From the NCBI GenBank assembly GCA_964036295.1, contig OZ038466.1, forward strand, positions 1,488,001 through 1,552,000: a stretch of 64,000 nucleotides of DNA. The letters are read 5' to 3'. The position numbers and the translations under genes were made by a program. Numbering within the stretch: position 1 is the stretch's first letter; every line of letters begins with the position of its first letter. Under the pieces are notes generated by a model. It was not told the origin of the DNA and searched no databases. It saw only the letters and a list, made by a program, of their open reading frames with translations. This document shows positions 45,417 through 58,220 of the stretch, piece after piece. The stretch comes from Plumapathes pennacea. Lineage: Eukaryota > Cnidaria > Anthozoa > Antipatharia > Myriopathidae.

Positions 45417-46675
45417 TTGGCAAGGTTCGTAATCTCGTTTCGAATTCACTCAACACTATCAAAGCCTCTACCTGTAGTTAGCGGCGTGCCTCAAGGAAGC
45501 ATACTGGGCCCGTTCCTCTTTAGCATGTACACAAATGATCTTCCTTCAGTGCCGCAGAAGTGTAGCTCTCAAAGTTACGTAGATGATACGAAACTCATTA
45601 TTTCTTTTCAACTCATAGACAAACTGGACGCTATTACTGATATCAAAGACGACTTACTCAAGATAAGTGAATGGTGCTCCAACAACCTCCTACTCCTGAA
45701 CCCTGGCAAAACTAAACTGATGGTGTTTGGCAGTAGACAACTACGAGCAAAACTAGACGATTTCTGTTTTCCCTTTATGGGAAAGGACCTTGTTCCCGTA
45801 CATACTGCCAAGGACCTGGGAGTGACTTTGGACTCTAACCTGTCTTATGACGAACAAGTAATTAAAACCGTTTCCTCCTGTATGTCTCGCCTCGGACAGA
45901 TTAGTCGTACTAAGCATGCATTTGATAAACGCACCTTATTAGTAATTATTAGTGCTCTAGTTTTTAGCAAATTATTTTGTTATTCAAATGTGTGGGCAAA
46001 TACATCCAAGTGTAACATCAAGAAATTGCAAGCCGTTCAGAACTTCGCATGTCGCATTGTGAGCGGCGCGCGTAAATACGATCATGTCACGCCGCTCCTT
46101 AAGGAACTCAATTGGCTCCCTGTGGCTAGCCAGCTTTACCATCGCAGCGCCACAATGGCTTTCAAGTGTATGACAGGTTGTGCACACGAATACCTGTCCG
46201 CGAAATTCATCACGCGAGCGGAGATCAGCGGTCGTAATACCAGGAGCTCCCAAATGTTGGACATACCTCTTTTTAAAACTGCTGGCGGCCAGAGAACGTT
46301 TTATTATAGAACTGTAAGCACTTGGAATTCTCTAGACTCTTCTCTTAAACTTTGTAATTCTGTAGCTGTTTTTAAACGTCGCCTTCGGGACAAATTCCTG
46401 AAAGAACTCTGGGATTCTTAATGTTATTTTTATTTATCTATTTTATTTATCTATCTATTTTATCTATTTTATTTATTTATTTTGTTATATTAATATTAAT
46501 GTTAATATTGCTTTTAAAATACGTATTATTTATTATTATTATTATTATTAGTAGTAGTAGTAGTAGTATATTGCCTTCGAGTATATTGCATTGTATTTAA
46601 ATTTAGATTGTCTTTGAAAAGCCTCTTTGGGGAAAGTCAATGAAGTATGTATGTATGCATGTATGTATGTATGTT
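45417..46675 (+). mobile_element. 5'-truncated non-LTR retrotransposon, reverse transcriptase C-terminal part
   Basis: An open frame of about 334 codons ending at 46421 contains SGVPQGSILGPFLF, the catalytic YVDD box, NPGKTKLMVFG and a C-terminal region with LNWLPV and RTFYYRTVSTWNSL. This is typical of CR1/L2/jockey-like elements. The frame has no start codon and lacks the endonuclease and N-terminal RT, so it is 5'-truncated. The 3' tail runs through TTTATCTATTTTA repeats and (TTA)n/(GTA)n and ends near 46675 in a TATG repeat, a common tail for this class. The visible frame has no stop, so the insertion is fairly young. Confidence 0.85.
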
Positions 46676-47003
46676 TCTTTTAATATGCAGGCGATTTCAG
46701 CGGCCTAAAAATGTTCTAAAGCCGAATAAGCCATTGTGATTTTTCAAAACAAAAACAAATGGCCGCAAAGGCTTCCGGATGATTATGGCCCTTCAACAAA
46801 ACTTGAACAAGAATGTCATTCGCCACCTGTTCAGGCCCTTACGCGGATGAGCCTGGGACGAGATTGAAAGCTGTTGCTTCCCCACCCCTACCCCCAGCGG
46901 TTATTTTTTTCTGTGCAGTATCCCAGAGTTCCAATAACCAGGAAGAAACTCGTTCTGGGAATGGAGTGGTGCTGAAGTTGTTTACTCTTGTTTCTATCTC
47001 GAA
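46676..47003. other. Upstream region of gene E
   Basis: Short stretch between the retrotransposon tail and the gene E start codon. It must hold the 5' UTR and promoter of gene E, but no motif can be named. The left neighbour is gene F on the other strand, so a shared divergent promoter was possible before the insertions. Confidence 0.4.
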
Positions 47004-47497
47004 ATGCTGTACGGAAAAGTTTTGCTCTCGCTTGTATTAACGGGTTTATATTATCTTCAGATAGGTAAGTTTCATTTACCTTATAGATGAGTTCCTATTT
47101 TGTAAAGGCCATGGAAACATCTGGCACATAACTGGCAAATGCATTTCCTGCTATTATTGTCTTGCAGAAAGCGTGCCCAAATTTTCTCAAAAGCCTAGTG
47201 ACCCAACCAAGGCTGTAGAAGGGGAAAATGCTACTATGAAATGGGTTTATGATCTTGATGGTGCTGCGTTCCTCATATCGAAATGGTATTATGTTGTAAA
47301 CAATGTTCGGAATGAACTCGCCAAACAGGTTTTGAGCAATGACCCCGAAGTGTCTGATGCACGTTTCAAGATTGCCGAGAAAGCTACTTTTATCATTATT
47401 AATGTGTCAAGATCGGACCAAGGGAGATACGAGTGTGAGGTGACTGCTCAATCAGGACCTTCGCTTGTACCCAGTTCAGTGATGCTTAATGTCTTAT
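47004..47497 (+). other. Gene E signal peptide and V-like domain
   Basis: ATG at 47004, with no in-frame ATG just upstream; 61-nt exon ending in phase 1. After an intron of only 103 nt, exon 47168-47497 encodes a 110-residue domain with W but no B-strand cysteine. Confidence 0.82.
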
Positions 47498-50400
47498 GTA
47501 AGTACAACGTATACAGTTTTACTTTACTGGCCTGGCTAAACGAGGAAACATTGATGTGGCAACATTATTTTTTTAATTTTAATTTCTGCAATAGTTCAAT
47601 CAATCTTTTATCAATCAATCAACCTCTATTTGCCCCAAGTATAGCAGTATTAATTTACATTAACAGTTGTTGGAAGGCTGTACCAAACTTGACATCCTTT
47701 TGATTAGTTAGAGTACATTTTGTAGTTTGTTCGTGCAAGATCTATGCGAATTTTCCTTGCTGATCTTGTATTATGACATGTACAGTGCCTTGTTAAGTTT
47801 GAAGAAGTTGTCGAAGGATTTCAATAGCATGTTAATAATGAAGGAATGTGAATAGAGCATAATGCAATTTTTTTTTTGAATAATGGAGCTATATGATCCC
47901 TATAATTTGAAAATGTAATAATTCTAATTATCTTTTTTGAAACTTTTTAATGGGTTTGCAAAGGATACAAGTAAAAAAGTTGCTAGTTGCGAGTTGCTAG
48001 TTGCAAGAGTTAACAAAAACAAACTGGGATTTTTAATTAATGACTATTCTGACAAATGAGCGATAAAAATAACAGAACTTGCCAACTGTTGAAACTAGAA
48101 CGTAAAGTGAAACTCCACCTGACGTGGTAAATATGAAAAATGTACTTAAATTTACTTAAAATGTGTTCACATACAAGTGATGTACATAGCTTATGTTCAT
48201 GTAATTTAGAAAACATACAAATCAGTTGACCTGGAGCATGACAATTAGACAATATTGATCTCCTCCTGCGAGAGGCATTCATTCACATCAACCGATAACT
48301 TTTGGTGAGGTTTTAAGTTTGACCTTACCGGCAAATACCTCAAACAAGTTACGTCCACACAGTAATGGAACTTTACACTTAACAGGAGAGAAATTCCGCT
48401 GCTCGGCTAAAAGACTTTTGACTAAAATATGCAGGTCTCCCGGTCATATGTCTCAAAATAGGGCTCTAAAATCTTCGATATAATAGGTCAGTGTTTTCTG
48501 ACTTGCTCTGCACAGTGCTTGGTATGTCTTGGGTGGGCCAGACCATTGCATTGCAAGGGACTGGGGTGAGGTTTGTACCGAGCATAATTCTGAGTGCACA
48601 TACTTTGTTTAATTATTTTATAACTTGTCTATGTTAAAGTCTCCTAAATAACACATTCTATTTTCTTTAATTATTTTACTGGGCAATTCTTCAAACTGTC
48701 CTTTGAATTCTATTAATTTGCTGTTAGGTGGACGATACAGAATTCCAACAACAATAGGTTACCTTTTGCAGTCTTTAGTTTGAGGAATAAAGATTATAAT
48801 ATGCTTTCTTCAAAGTTTGAAGATTGAAATATCTTCGCTTTGGTTTAAACATGAAGGCACACTATAAAAGGCTGTTGGCCCTGCCTCTTTCAGCATTAAA
48901 TTTGCATAATGTTTGTGGAATTGCGCATGTGTCCACAGTGTTGAGAAGCTGGGCTGTCCATAAAATGTCTCTGCAGCTTGGCGACTAAAAGTGTACCTAA
49001 AATTGAACACATGCATGCAACTTCAATGTGGAGTTCTGGATGAAAGGACTAATTGAAACGAAATTTTGCTTGTGGCTGCCAAAATACATTGAATTTCGCA
49101 GTGTGATGCAACGCTTTAAAAATTATCAAATGAATATTTATGTGATGGAAAATTGGTGGGGCAACAGTATCTTGCTTTGCATGGTATTCAGGTACAAGGA
49201 AAAACAATTTGGAAATTTTTGACTTTTTACTAGGAGCTATTGTCTCAGCCACTGCTAATTGACAAGCGGCTCTGCGCTTCTCTGGGAAGCGCCCTTTTAT
49301 AGTGCACCCTTGTTTTTAAAGGTATTTTATCAGTAATGAACATTCCTACCCCTCCACCAGTTTTATGTTTTACAATTAGCCAACATGAGGTTGTTAGCCA
49401 GGGATATGAAATGTGTTGCTGTTGTTTTCGTTTAGCCATGTTTGTGTTAATCTGATTACTGAGAAGTCTATGTTGAGCAAGTGCTGATAATCACATAAAA
49501 GGGTCATATGATCAAAGGATGGACTACCTGTGTGCTCATTTCATACACCTCTTTCAAAGAAAAGAAGGGTGTGACTGCTGTTTTTAGTTTGCTGCGTGAG
49601 TGAAAAAAAAAAAAATGAGTATCACTTGGAAGTACATACCAAAATTAGTGATCTTGAGAAATTTCAGCATCTTGCTGTGAGAATCTGCCGAGTTACAGCT
49701 GTTTCAATTCTCACCTTCAAGTCGTGTCCCAACTTCGGTTGAAAGGCAATGGTTGAGAAAATTGCTGGCTTGCTAATGGTGCTGGCAATTCAGTTTGAAT
49801 TGATGTTATCATATGATAATTATGACTAACAAGTATGCGAGCATTTTGTTGGGTCAGAAATTCAAACCAATGCACATTATCTAATTGCCAGTTTAATTTG
49901 TCCATATAAGGAATGAGGAGGCCTGGGAAGGAGCGTTAACACACACACATGAGCTGGGCCAGCGGTTGCTAAGTGTACAGTATTATTACATAGAAATAAT
50001 AATAAAATTAATATTAATAATAACAATTATAGCAATTTAGTACCTTGCAAAGTGAGAATATGGTATGAAATAAGCAGGGACACTGCTGCTTGAAAAATGC
50101 TGTCAGACACTAGGTAGAAATTTTAATGAGGCTGTTGTAAGAACTGAGGCAGCTTGCTTCCTTGAAAATGACAAATAGTCATTAATACTTTTTTTTTTTT
50201 GTTTTTGTTTTTTTCATGTAAAGAATCTGCTAAGCATTGATTGGTTGATGCTGTCATGGCAATGATTTAAACTAGACTCTCAGTTGATGATTCCATGAAA
50301 CAAAGATGATTGACTTGGCAATTCATTTGATTTTTGCTTACCTATAGAAATACAATACTTGAAGCTAGTCAACAAATCAATGCAAGAAACAACTAACAAT

Positions 50401-53400
50401 TTTATGGAATCCGAACAGTAAAACAGTTTGAAATATGAGTGTGAGTTCTGGACTGGTTTGAACAGAAGTTAGCTGTGTTCCAAGAAGATAACTTTGGCTG
50501 CGGCAAGCTTAAGTTTTTCTGGGTGAAGAATCAGCACACGGTGATTGGTTTACATGTGATGACGTAATTGACTTCGCAAACAACTTCAGATGTGGGCTAT
50601 TGAATTGTTCGTTACTTGTGTGTGAAGACTGCATCCCATCCAAACTCAACACCATTTGCCGAAAAAGGGAAACCAAAGCTACGATGAGCTTTAGCTGTAA
50701 AACAATGGTGATTTATCCTTTACACTGTACATGACATATGTTGCCTATTGCTTTTGCTTATCGTACATTGCCTGTTGAAATGTTCCTTCCATTCAATCGT
50801 TTAGCCTTTGTTTCGCAGTGGTCATTGTATACTGCATTGAGTTTGCAGGCACGAATGACTGAACACGCTGTGAACAAAAGCGCAGTGATATTGCACAGGC
50901 AGCCCACAAGGTGTTATGAAGTCACGGCCAAATTTGGTCATGGCCAATTGATTAATAAGGATTTGTATGGGAGATTTTCAAATCACATTTTACGTGTAAA
51001 AATAAAAAAATCTTACTCCTGAAATTGGTCAGATAACAGAATGAGTCCTTTAATACTTACCGCTTATGGATGATGTTATGAGGTGATTTGGTGCCGATTT
51101 AGTGATTTTTTTTGTGTGGTGACTGTGTATGTAATAAAAATTGAGAAAGGCAGGAAGCCCTCAGTCTAGAATTTCCGACTTGCTTTTACATAATTGCCGA
51201 TTTCTCCCTGAATCATCGCTTAAACACCATTCGACTCCGGCACAGAACAGAACAATGACTAGACTTCTCAGACACATTGACATGCAGCTGATAAACGCTG
51301 TTTCTTGATGCGAAAATGCCAGCGAAAGCTCAGCAACTTTGATTCCTAGATCATCGGACAGTTATGCATGGACCAGAAAAAAACCGTTGATGTCAGTTTG
51401 AATCCCCACCACCCCTCCCCAAGTGACAATTTTTCAAATGTTCATTCGAACTGTGTGCGCCGACCTCACCTGGCTCGAAAGTCACCATATACGGTAAGTA
51501 AGGACTCATTCTGTTATCTGACCCATTTCAGGGGTAAGATTTTTTTATTTTTGCGCATAAAATGTGATTTGAAAATCTCCCATACAAATCCTTATTAACC
51601 GATCGGCCGTGACGTCATTAGACCTTGACCAATCAGCCGTGACTTCATAACACCTTGTGGGCTGCCTGTGGGTACTGTAAACTAGACTGATGCTGTCAGT
51701 GAGCTCACGGAGTGAGTTGCGTCGAGACCAGAATATACTAAAATGGAAAGTAGGGACAGGAGCAGAACTCCCAAGAGAGACTTCCAGTTTCTCACCAGAA
51801 AAATATCACACAGTATAGAGAACTTGGCTTTTGACACCTTGCTCAAATGAAACCTAATTAAACTATACTCATACACTTGCTTCTTAAAGGTTGAGCGACT
51901 CTGCATTTTTAACTTTGGAGTGAAAGGACCAGCCGGCAAGAAAAGCTGAGTAATGCGTGACATATCTTTTTATGCGCAATCGATTTTTGACAGTTTGACT
52001 TTGAGCACGTATTTCTAATAAGAGGCCACAATTAATCCAGCCTTCACTTCAATACTTATGTTTCTTTTATTAACTGAATGCGTTTCTTCTGTATCAGGCT
52101 TTCAAGTATTCGTGCTTTGTAACGAATATAAAATTGAAAGCGAGGAATGTAACACAAGTCTTGTTCACAGCATGCTCAGTCATTTGTGACTGCAAACTCA
52201 ATGCTCAGGACTATTTTGGTGTATTTTTCATTTGTAGTTTACCGTGACCATTGTGAAACAAAGGCTACATGATCAAATGGAAGAAGCATTTCAACAGGCA
52301 ATATACGATAACTTTACCTATATAGGTTAAAATCCATCCTATATATATGTATTTTATATACATGTAGGTAAAACTGTCCACCTATGACTGAGTGTCCACT
52401 TAGAGAGCTTTGACTGTAAAGTACTTGTAAAATTACATATAAATGGATGAAAAAAGAATTCCAAAGCCTGAAAGCCAATGCTTTATATAAATCAAACAAT
52501 GTTTGGTTTTGGTTTTTCTACTTTTTTTTTATTATTTTTATTTTTTATGCTGGGCCTAAGGTTTTCACCCGAGAGCCAAAAGCGTAGGTATCATGGCAAT
52601 TGGTAAAATACATCCCCCCTCTAGGATTTTGAAGTTTGATTGACGTGCAAGCAAAAATACTATAATTTCATTGGGTAATGTTCACCACAAGCAGTGTTGA
52701 AGGCCTTATTTCTTGGCTGAGTTTCAAGTATGTAACATGAGATTTTTGTTGACATCTACTTGTGCTCTTGTGGTTTTTGTTCCATTATATTCACTTTTGC
52801 ATTCTTCCAGTTGTGTACAGTTTTTTTATTGCTAATACCCGTACGAAAATGTCTAACCTGACAGAGCCTGAATCCGGCCTGAATCAGGCCGTACAACGGC
52901 CCGTTGAGCCGAAACAGAGCCTAACATGAACCTGACAAAATTTTGTCAGGCTGAAGTGAGACGAGCCGGACAAATGTATGGTTGTTGTTAGTGTCTTGTC
53001 TGGCCGGAAAAGAGCATAACACAGAGCCTGACAAGAGCCTGACATCTGCAAGAGTCTGTAGCGAGCGCAAACCTAAATTTTGCAGCCTAACAAGGGCCTA
53101 ACACGAGCCTAACATTACAGGACATTCCGCGAGCGTGGTTGTTCATTTTAGCGATGAAAATGGAGTAAGTATGATTATATGAACAACACACCGACTGCAC
53201 TTATGCATGCTTTTTGCAAAACTAGTTTGCGTGCAAGAGTATTCGGCATAGTTATAAAGAATTACAAACACATGATATAATTTACCTGACTCATATCAGG
53301 AGGAAAAATACAAGATTTGTTTATGTTGTGTACGGGATAATTAGCCGTGGCCGTCCGGGATCGGTGTTTGGCTGCGTAAAATACCCCGGGAGTTGCTTTC

Positions 53401-56400
53401 CTGCGTGCACTCCATGTGACTTTCTCTGTTTTAGCACGTAAGTATTTGATATTTCTATAATTTCAAAACAAATCCGCTTATCTTACTAAAGAAGAACTGC
53501 CCGTGATCGTAAACTTCAATGCCGCGTCGGACGCTCTTTTGAACAGCCACTTTTAAAATCTCCCAGAGGGATTCTACTCAATTGTTTTCCCCTTTTAACT
53601 AAGCAGGAAAATGCAGGAGTTACTTGGAAAACATGCAAATAAATGGCCACTAACTGCAGCACATGTTTATCGGCAAAGATCAGCATGGAACAGACTACGT
53701 CAATTGTCTCAGACAAAACCGCAGGCGAGCTGTAATATTACACCCCATACAAAGTGGTCTTTCATTTTAGCCTTTACAATACCTGATCCTTATTGGCTGA
53801 CTGAAGGACCTGCATACTTGGCGCCCATTTTTAACCTGAAGTTAATTCAAACCGGCGAGCAACGGCAGTCCGTTAAATTATGAGATCTTCAGAGTTATCA
53901 GTTTGTTTGAGTACGTCCTACATATATAGCCATGTATGCGTGCTTGTATTTTGCGAGCGACAATGTAGTGTCAGTGTTCTACCAAAGGACAAGTACGTGT
54001 AAGCTGCAAGGACCTTTTGAACCCATTAGGGAGAGGTATTTTTCTAGAGGTCGATTGGCACCAGGGTGGCCAAAAGGAGAGACGCATAGCTGCTGTGCTT
54101 ATACCATCGCAGGAAAGGGTAAGTTGCAGTTTCCGAGATTATGTCGTATCCAGTGTGTTAGCAGTGTGTGAATGATTACAGTCGAAGCCCTTGATTACGG
54201 ACGGCTTCACAAAACGCCTGTTTGAAACTAGCTCAGTCAAACTCTTTATTTAGTACACATTCTCGTAAGCGGACAGTTCCAGTTCCAGACACTTTCTTTC
54301 CCGAGGGTCAGCGCCAGAACTTAGCTAGGATGAGAATGCTGTAAATTTGTGACAATGAGCACCTCAGAGTGAAATGTATATACTCATTAAATTGACGTTT
54401 TGAAATTTTTTGGGACAAAAAAGCTAAGTTGGAACTATTTGCAGATCAAGTTGGCAAAACGTTGCGAAAGTTATAATTACCCGACTGCCCACTTTGATAC
54501 CATGTGCAATTTGTCCATTGTCATCGATGACGGAATCAGTGAAGGAACTGGCTAAATACTACTGGATAAATGCAGATATATTCACGGCCAAGAAAAATAG
54601 GCATGCATACGCGGTAATTAGCGCCCTGACGTACGGAACGCGCGATAAAAAGCAAGAAATAGTTAACATACCAATATTGATGTCGTCTGTCGCCACAAAG
54701 CAGGATACTCATCAAGTGGTGATTGAAACAAAAATACCCAATGGTTTAATGTTTCTTGTCGGGCCTGAATCAGGCCTGAATTCAGCCGGACATGTTAGGC
54801 TCGTGTCAGGCCCATGTTCGGTTCATGTTCGGTTTCATTTGTCAGGCTAATGTCATGCTAGTTAACGCTCGTTTCAGGCTCAATTGTCAGGCTAATGTCA
54901 TGCTAGTTAACGCTCGTGTCAGGCTCTCCTTGTTAGGCTCTTGTTTGGCTCGTGTCACGCTCCTGTTATGCTCAAATGTCTGGCCGGATTTTGGCTCTTG
55001 TCAGGCCAGACATTTTCGTACGGGTAGTTTTCACTCCCAAGCTTGAAATGTAGATCTTCTCAACCTTGTGAGGCAGCCCTGAAGCAAATGGATGAGTGTT
55101 GTAAATATAATTTATAGTTTAATCAGGTTTCATTTGAGCAAGCTGGTGTCAAAAGCCAAGAACCCAATACTTTATGACATTTTTCTGGTGAGAAACTGAA
55201 AGAGAAAATTGAAGTTGATCACTCTTGGGGAGTCTCACTCTGGTCCAGAGGTAATGCTCATTAAAGAATTCTAAACTTCTCCTTCTTTTGACCTGACCTT
55301 ATGTACAATGGAGATGTTACAGTAAGTTAAAAAGCTGCTTGGGTGCTTTTTAAACTTACGTATACCCCTTTGAACTTTTGAAGCATGCTATATATAAGAT
55401 GTCATTTTCCTGCAAATTTTTAGGTAAAATTTAAGTTACTCGATTAAAATTGAAGTGGTACTGACTATGTAGAGATTGACTGGTTTGAACACAAATAATA
55501 AGCAATTTATTATTGGATGAGGTTGACCACCTTTGGAGCATAAATTATTGTTATATTATGAGATGCCTTAAACTTGCTCTTTCAAAAGGTTTCAGGCATA
55601 TAGTAACTGCAAATGGCCCATGATTAGGGTATTTTAACTGCAGTGTCATATATGATCTGTTAAAAGAGATTAGTGAAAAGAGGGAAGGTATTAATTTTGT
55701 TTTTAGGAGGTGGCACTCTGCTTTGTTGAAAACATTATTTACCTCCTTGAATTAAAGCCCTTGAATGTAGTTTACTTTTGTTTTTAATTTCAGATCCACC
55801 AGAAAACATATCCCTGCATACAAGCACCAACATCAGTGCAACCTTAAGGAACAGTACTGTTGACTTCTGGTGCACTGCAGTTGGAAACCCAGCTCCACAA
55901 TACAAGTTAAGTTATAATGGGACTGATCTAGCAGAGAACAGCTCTGGCATGTTTCAGATTCGAGTTACTGAAAGTGAACTTTACATTTGTGAAGCTAACA
56001 ACAGTGTAGGAATTGGAAATGCAAGTGTTTACATCAACGTTGTGGGTAAGCTTTGTGATTGATGTGATATATATTTTTTATATAAAAAGAATTGTTAATA
56101 CAGACCGAATAGTATGTTGCATTTTAGTTCTAAGGATGTGGTTTTAACATGCGAATAAGTAACCAACCTGGGTTTCCAATTAGTTTCTCAGGATTTATGA
56201 GTCATTTATTTGTTGTTGTTTTTTTTGTTATTGAATCGCTCATTGTATTTACTGTACCACTGTATGCTTATGTCCCATTCTCCACAACTAAATTCTAGTT
56301 TGAAGCAGCCAATAGGAACCAAATGTGTGTTATTGCAGTATTTGTTTTGTTTGCTGTTGGTTTGTGATACACTACAGTGCACAGTATATATTTTGTACAT

Positions 56401-58169
56401 TATTGGAACATTTGTGTTTTAGGTACTGCATGTAGTTATTCTATTGATGCATTAATTTCTAGATCCAGCAACAGCTGATGTGTTGTCAAGTCCTGACCAT
56501 GTTGTGGAGGGTCATGATGTGACTCTGCAGTGTAAAGTTACTGGATCACCACCCCTATCCATCAAGTGGACCAAAGTTAATGATTCCAACGTGCTGTCCA
56601 ACTCATCAAAACTTACTCTGTACAATGTCATGCGACCTGGTACTCCTGGTGAAGTCCTCCAGTATCAGTGCACAGCAAAGAATGCTTACGGAGACCCTGC
56701 ATCTGATGTGGCTACTATCCAGGTTTACTGTGAGTATCATGGGATAGTGAGGTTTCTATTTACATTATCATTCGTTTTCCTGAACGTGAATGGGCTGTAT
56801 CCTAGGGAAACTGCAATTTGATTGGATCCCTTGGCAGTCAGTTGTTTGTGCGGAAATACTGACGTCATCTTATGTTAAAAACACGGTAATTTTGCTTGGT
56901 GGAATGCCTAGTGCAGTAATTTGTGGGCATTTTATTTTTTAAGTGTACATGAGCCCTAAAAGGCTGCTGTTTGAATTGGATATCTGAAGTGCGTAGACAT
57001 GAACTGATTTATTCAACCTCATCGTCGTCTCGTTATTGAGTTCCAAAGTGCTCCAAACTGACACGTCTTTCTAACTTGGCCATTCGAGATGATGTACTGT
57101 TGTAAGGGACTGACGCTAGTTGGATATTATCGCTAGGAACCTTATAACGGTCTGTGATTCAAGAGTAAAAATTCCGTACTGATAGCGGCAAATGCCCAGA
57201 ATCCGGGCATCGCTTCCGAATGGTTGTCGCTCCAGCCTAATAATATTAGCATACAGTACCGCCCGCTGGTAAGGAGTGCACGACCCGCGGGTCGCCCACA
57301 GAGCAATATATTTGCGTGCGGGTTTTTATCGGTGACCATGCGTATCGAAACCCGCGAGTTTGTCGCCGTAGACTTTGGTGCCGGAGCCAACAGAGCCAAT
57401 GAAAAGAGATGTTGATTTATGGTGTGACCTTTCTTAGCCAATCAGGAAGGAGTGTTCTGCACGAGGTTAACACATGCACTCACTAGCATCTGTCATCGAG
57501 TTCTTTTTCTCTCGTTGGCACTTAGTGAAAGCTACAACTAGTTTAAGAAATATACTAATATTTAAATACTATATAAACAATAAACTACTTTTGGCAACGG
57601 TTATCCTGCACTTGACCGTTTTGCCTGCACATGGCCGTGTTGTACTATGCCCAGCATTCATTCGGAAAGTGGCATGATTCTATAGCACAATGGACATAGA
57701 TGCACAGCTCAACGAACATCTTTGCGTACCAGTTTACAAGGAAGCCATTCCGTAACATCGCCGATATCTGACGGTGTTAAACTTACAAGTAAAATTGCAG
57801 TAATGGCATTTTTTTCGTTGTTTCTGCAAAAAATATTATATAAAATAAGAAACAAAAACAAAAAAAGCAAAACAAAAGAGAAACAAAAACAGTCACAGTG
57901 TCACAGTACTGGCGTAACGATAGTTCGTGAAGATTTTTTTAAATTTGCTGAATGATGTACGTCAACAAAGAAGACTGAATCTGGACCAGAAATAAGGTTC
58001 ACACAAAGTACATGCGTGGTTAAAAAATCCGCTTAGATCACCAGAATTCGTGCCTGACTATACCTTGATTCAAACCGGAAACTTGCTTTTAAGGGAAAGA
58101 GAATCGATAACCTAGACAAAACTTACAACATCACGATCACGCCAGGTGAGAACTTCCTGCCTGAGAGGC

Positions 58170-58220
<51 letters not shown>

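Noticed and set aside
53611-54850. Open frames inside the 2.19-kb TIR element as a transposase
   Set aside because: No DDE/DDD motif, zinc finger or known transposase signature is visible; left as unassigned.
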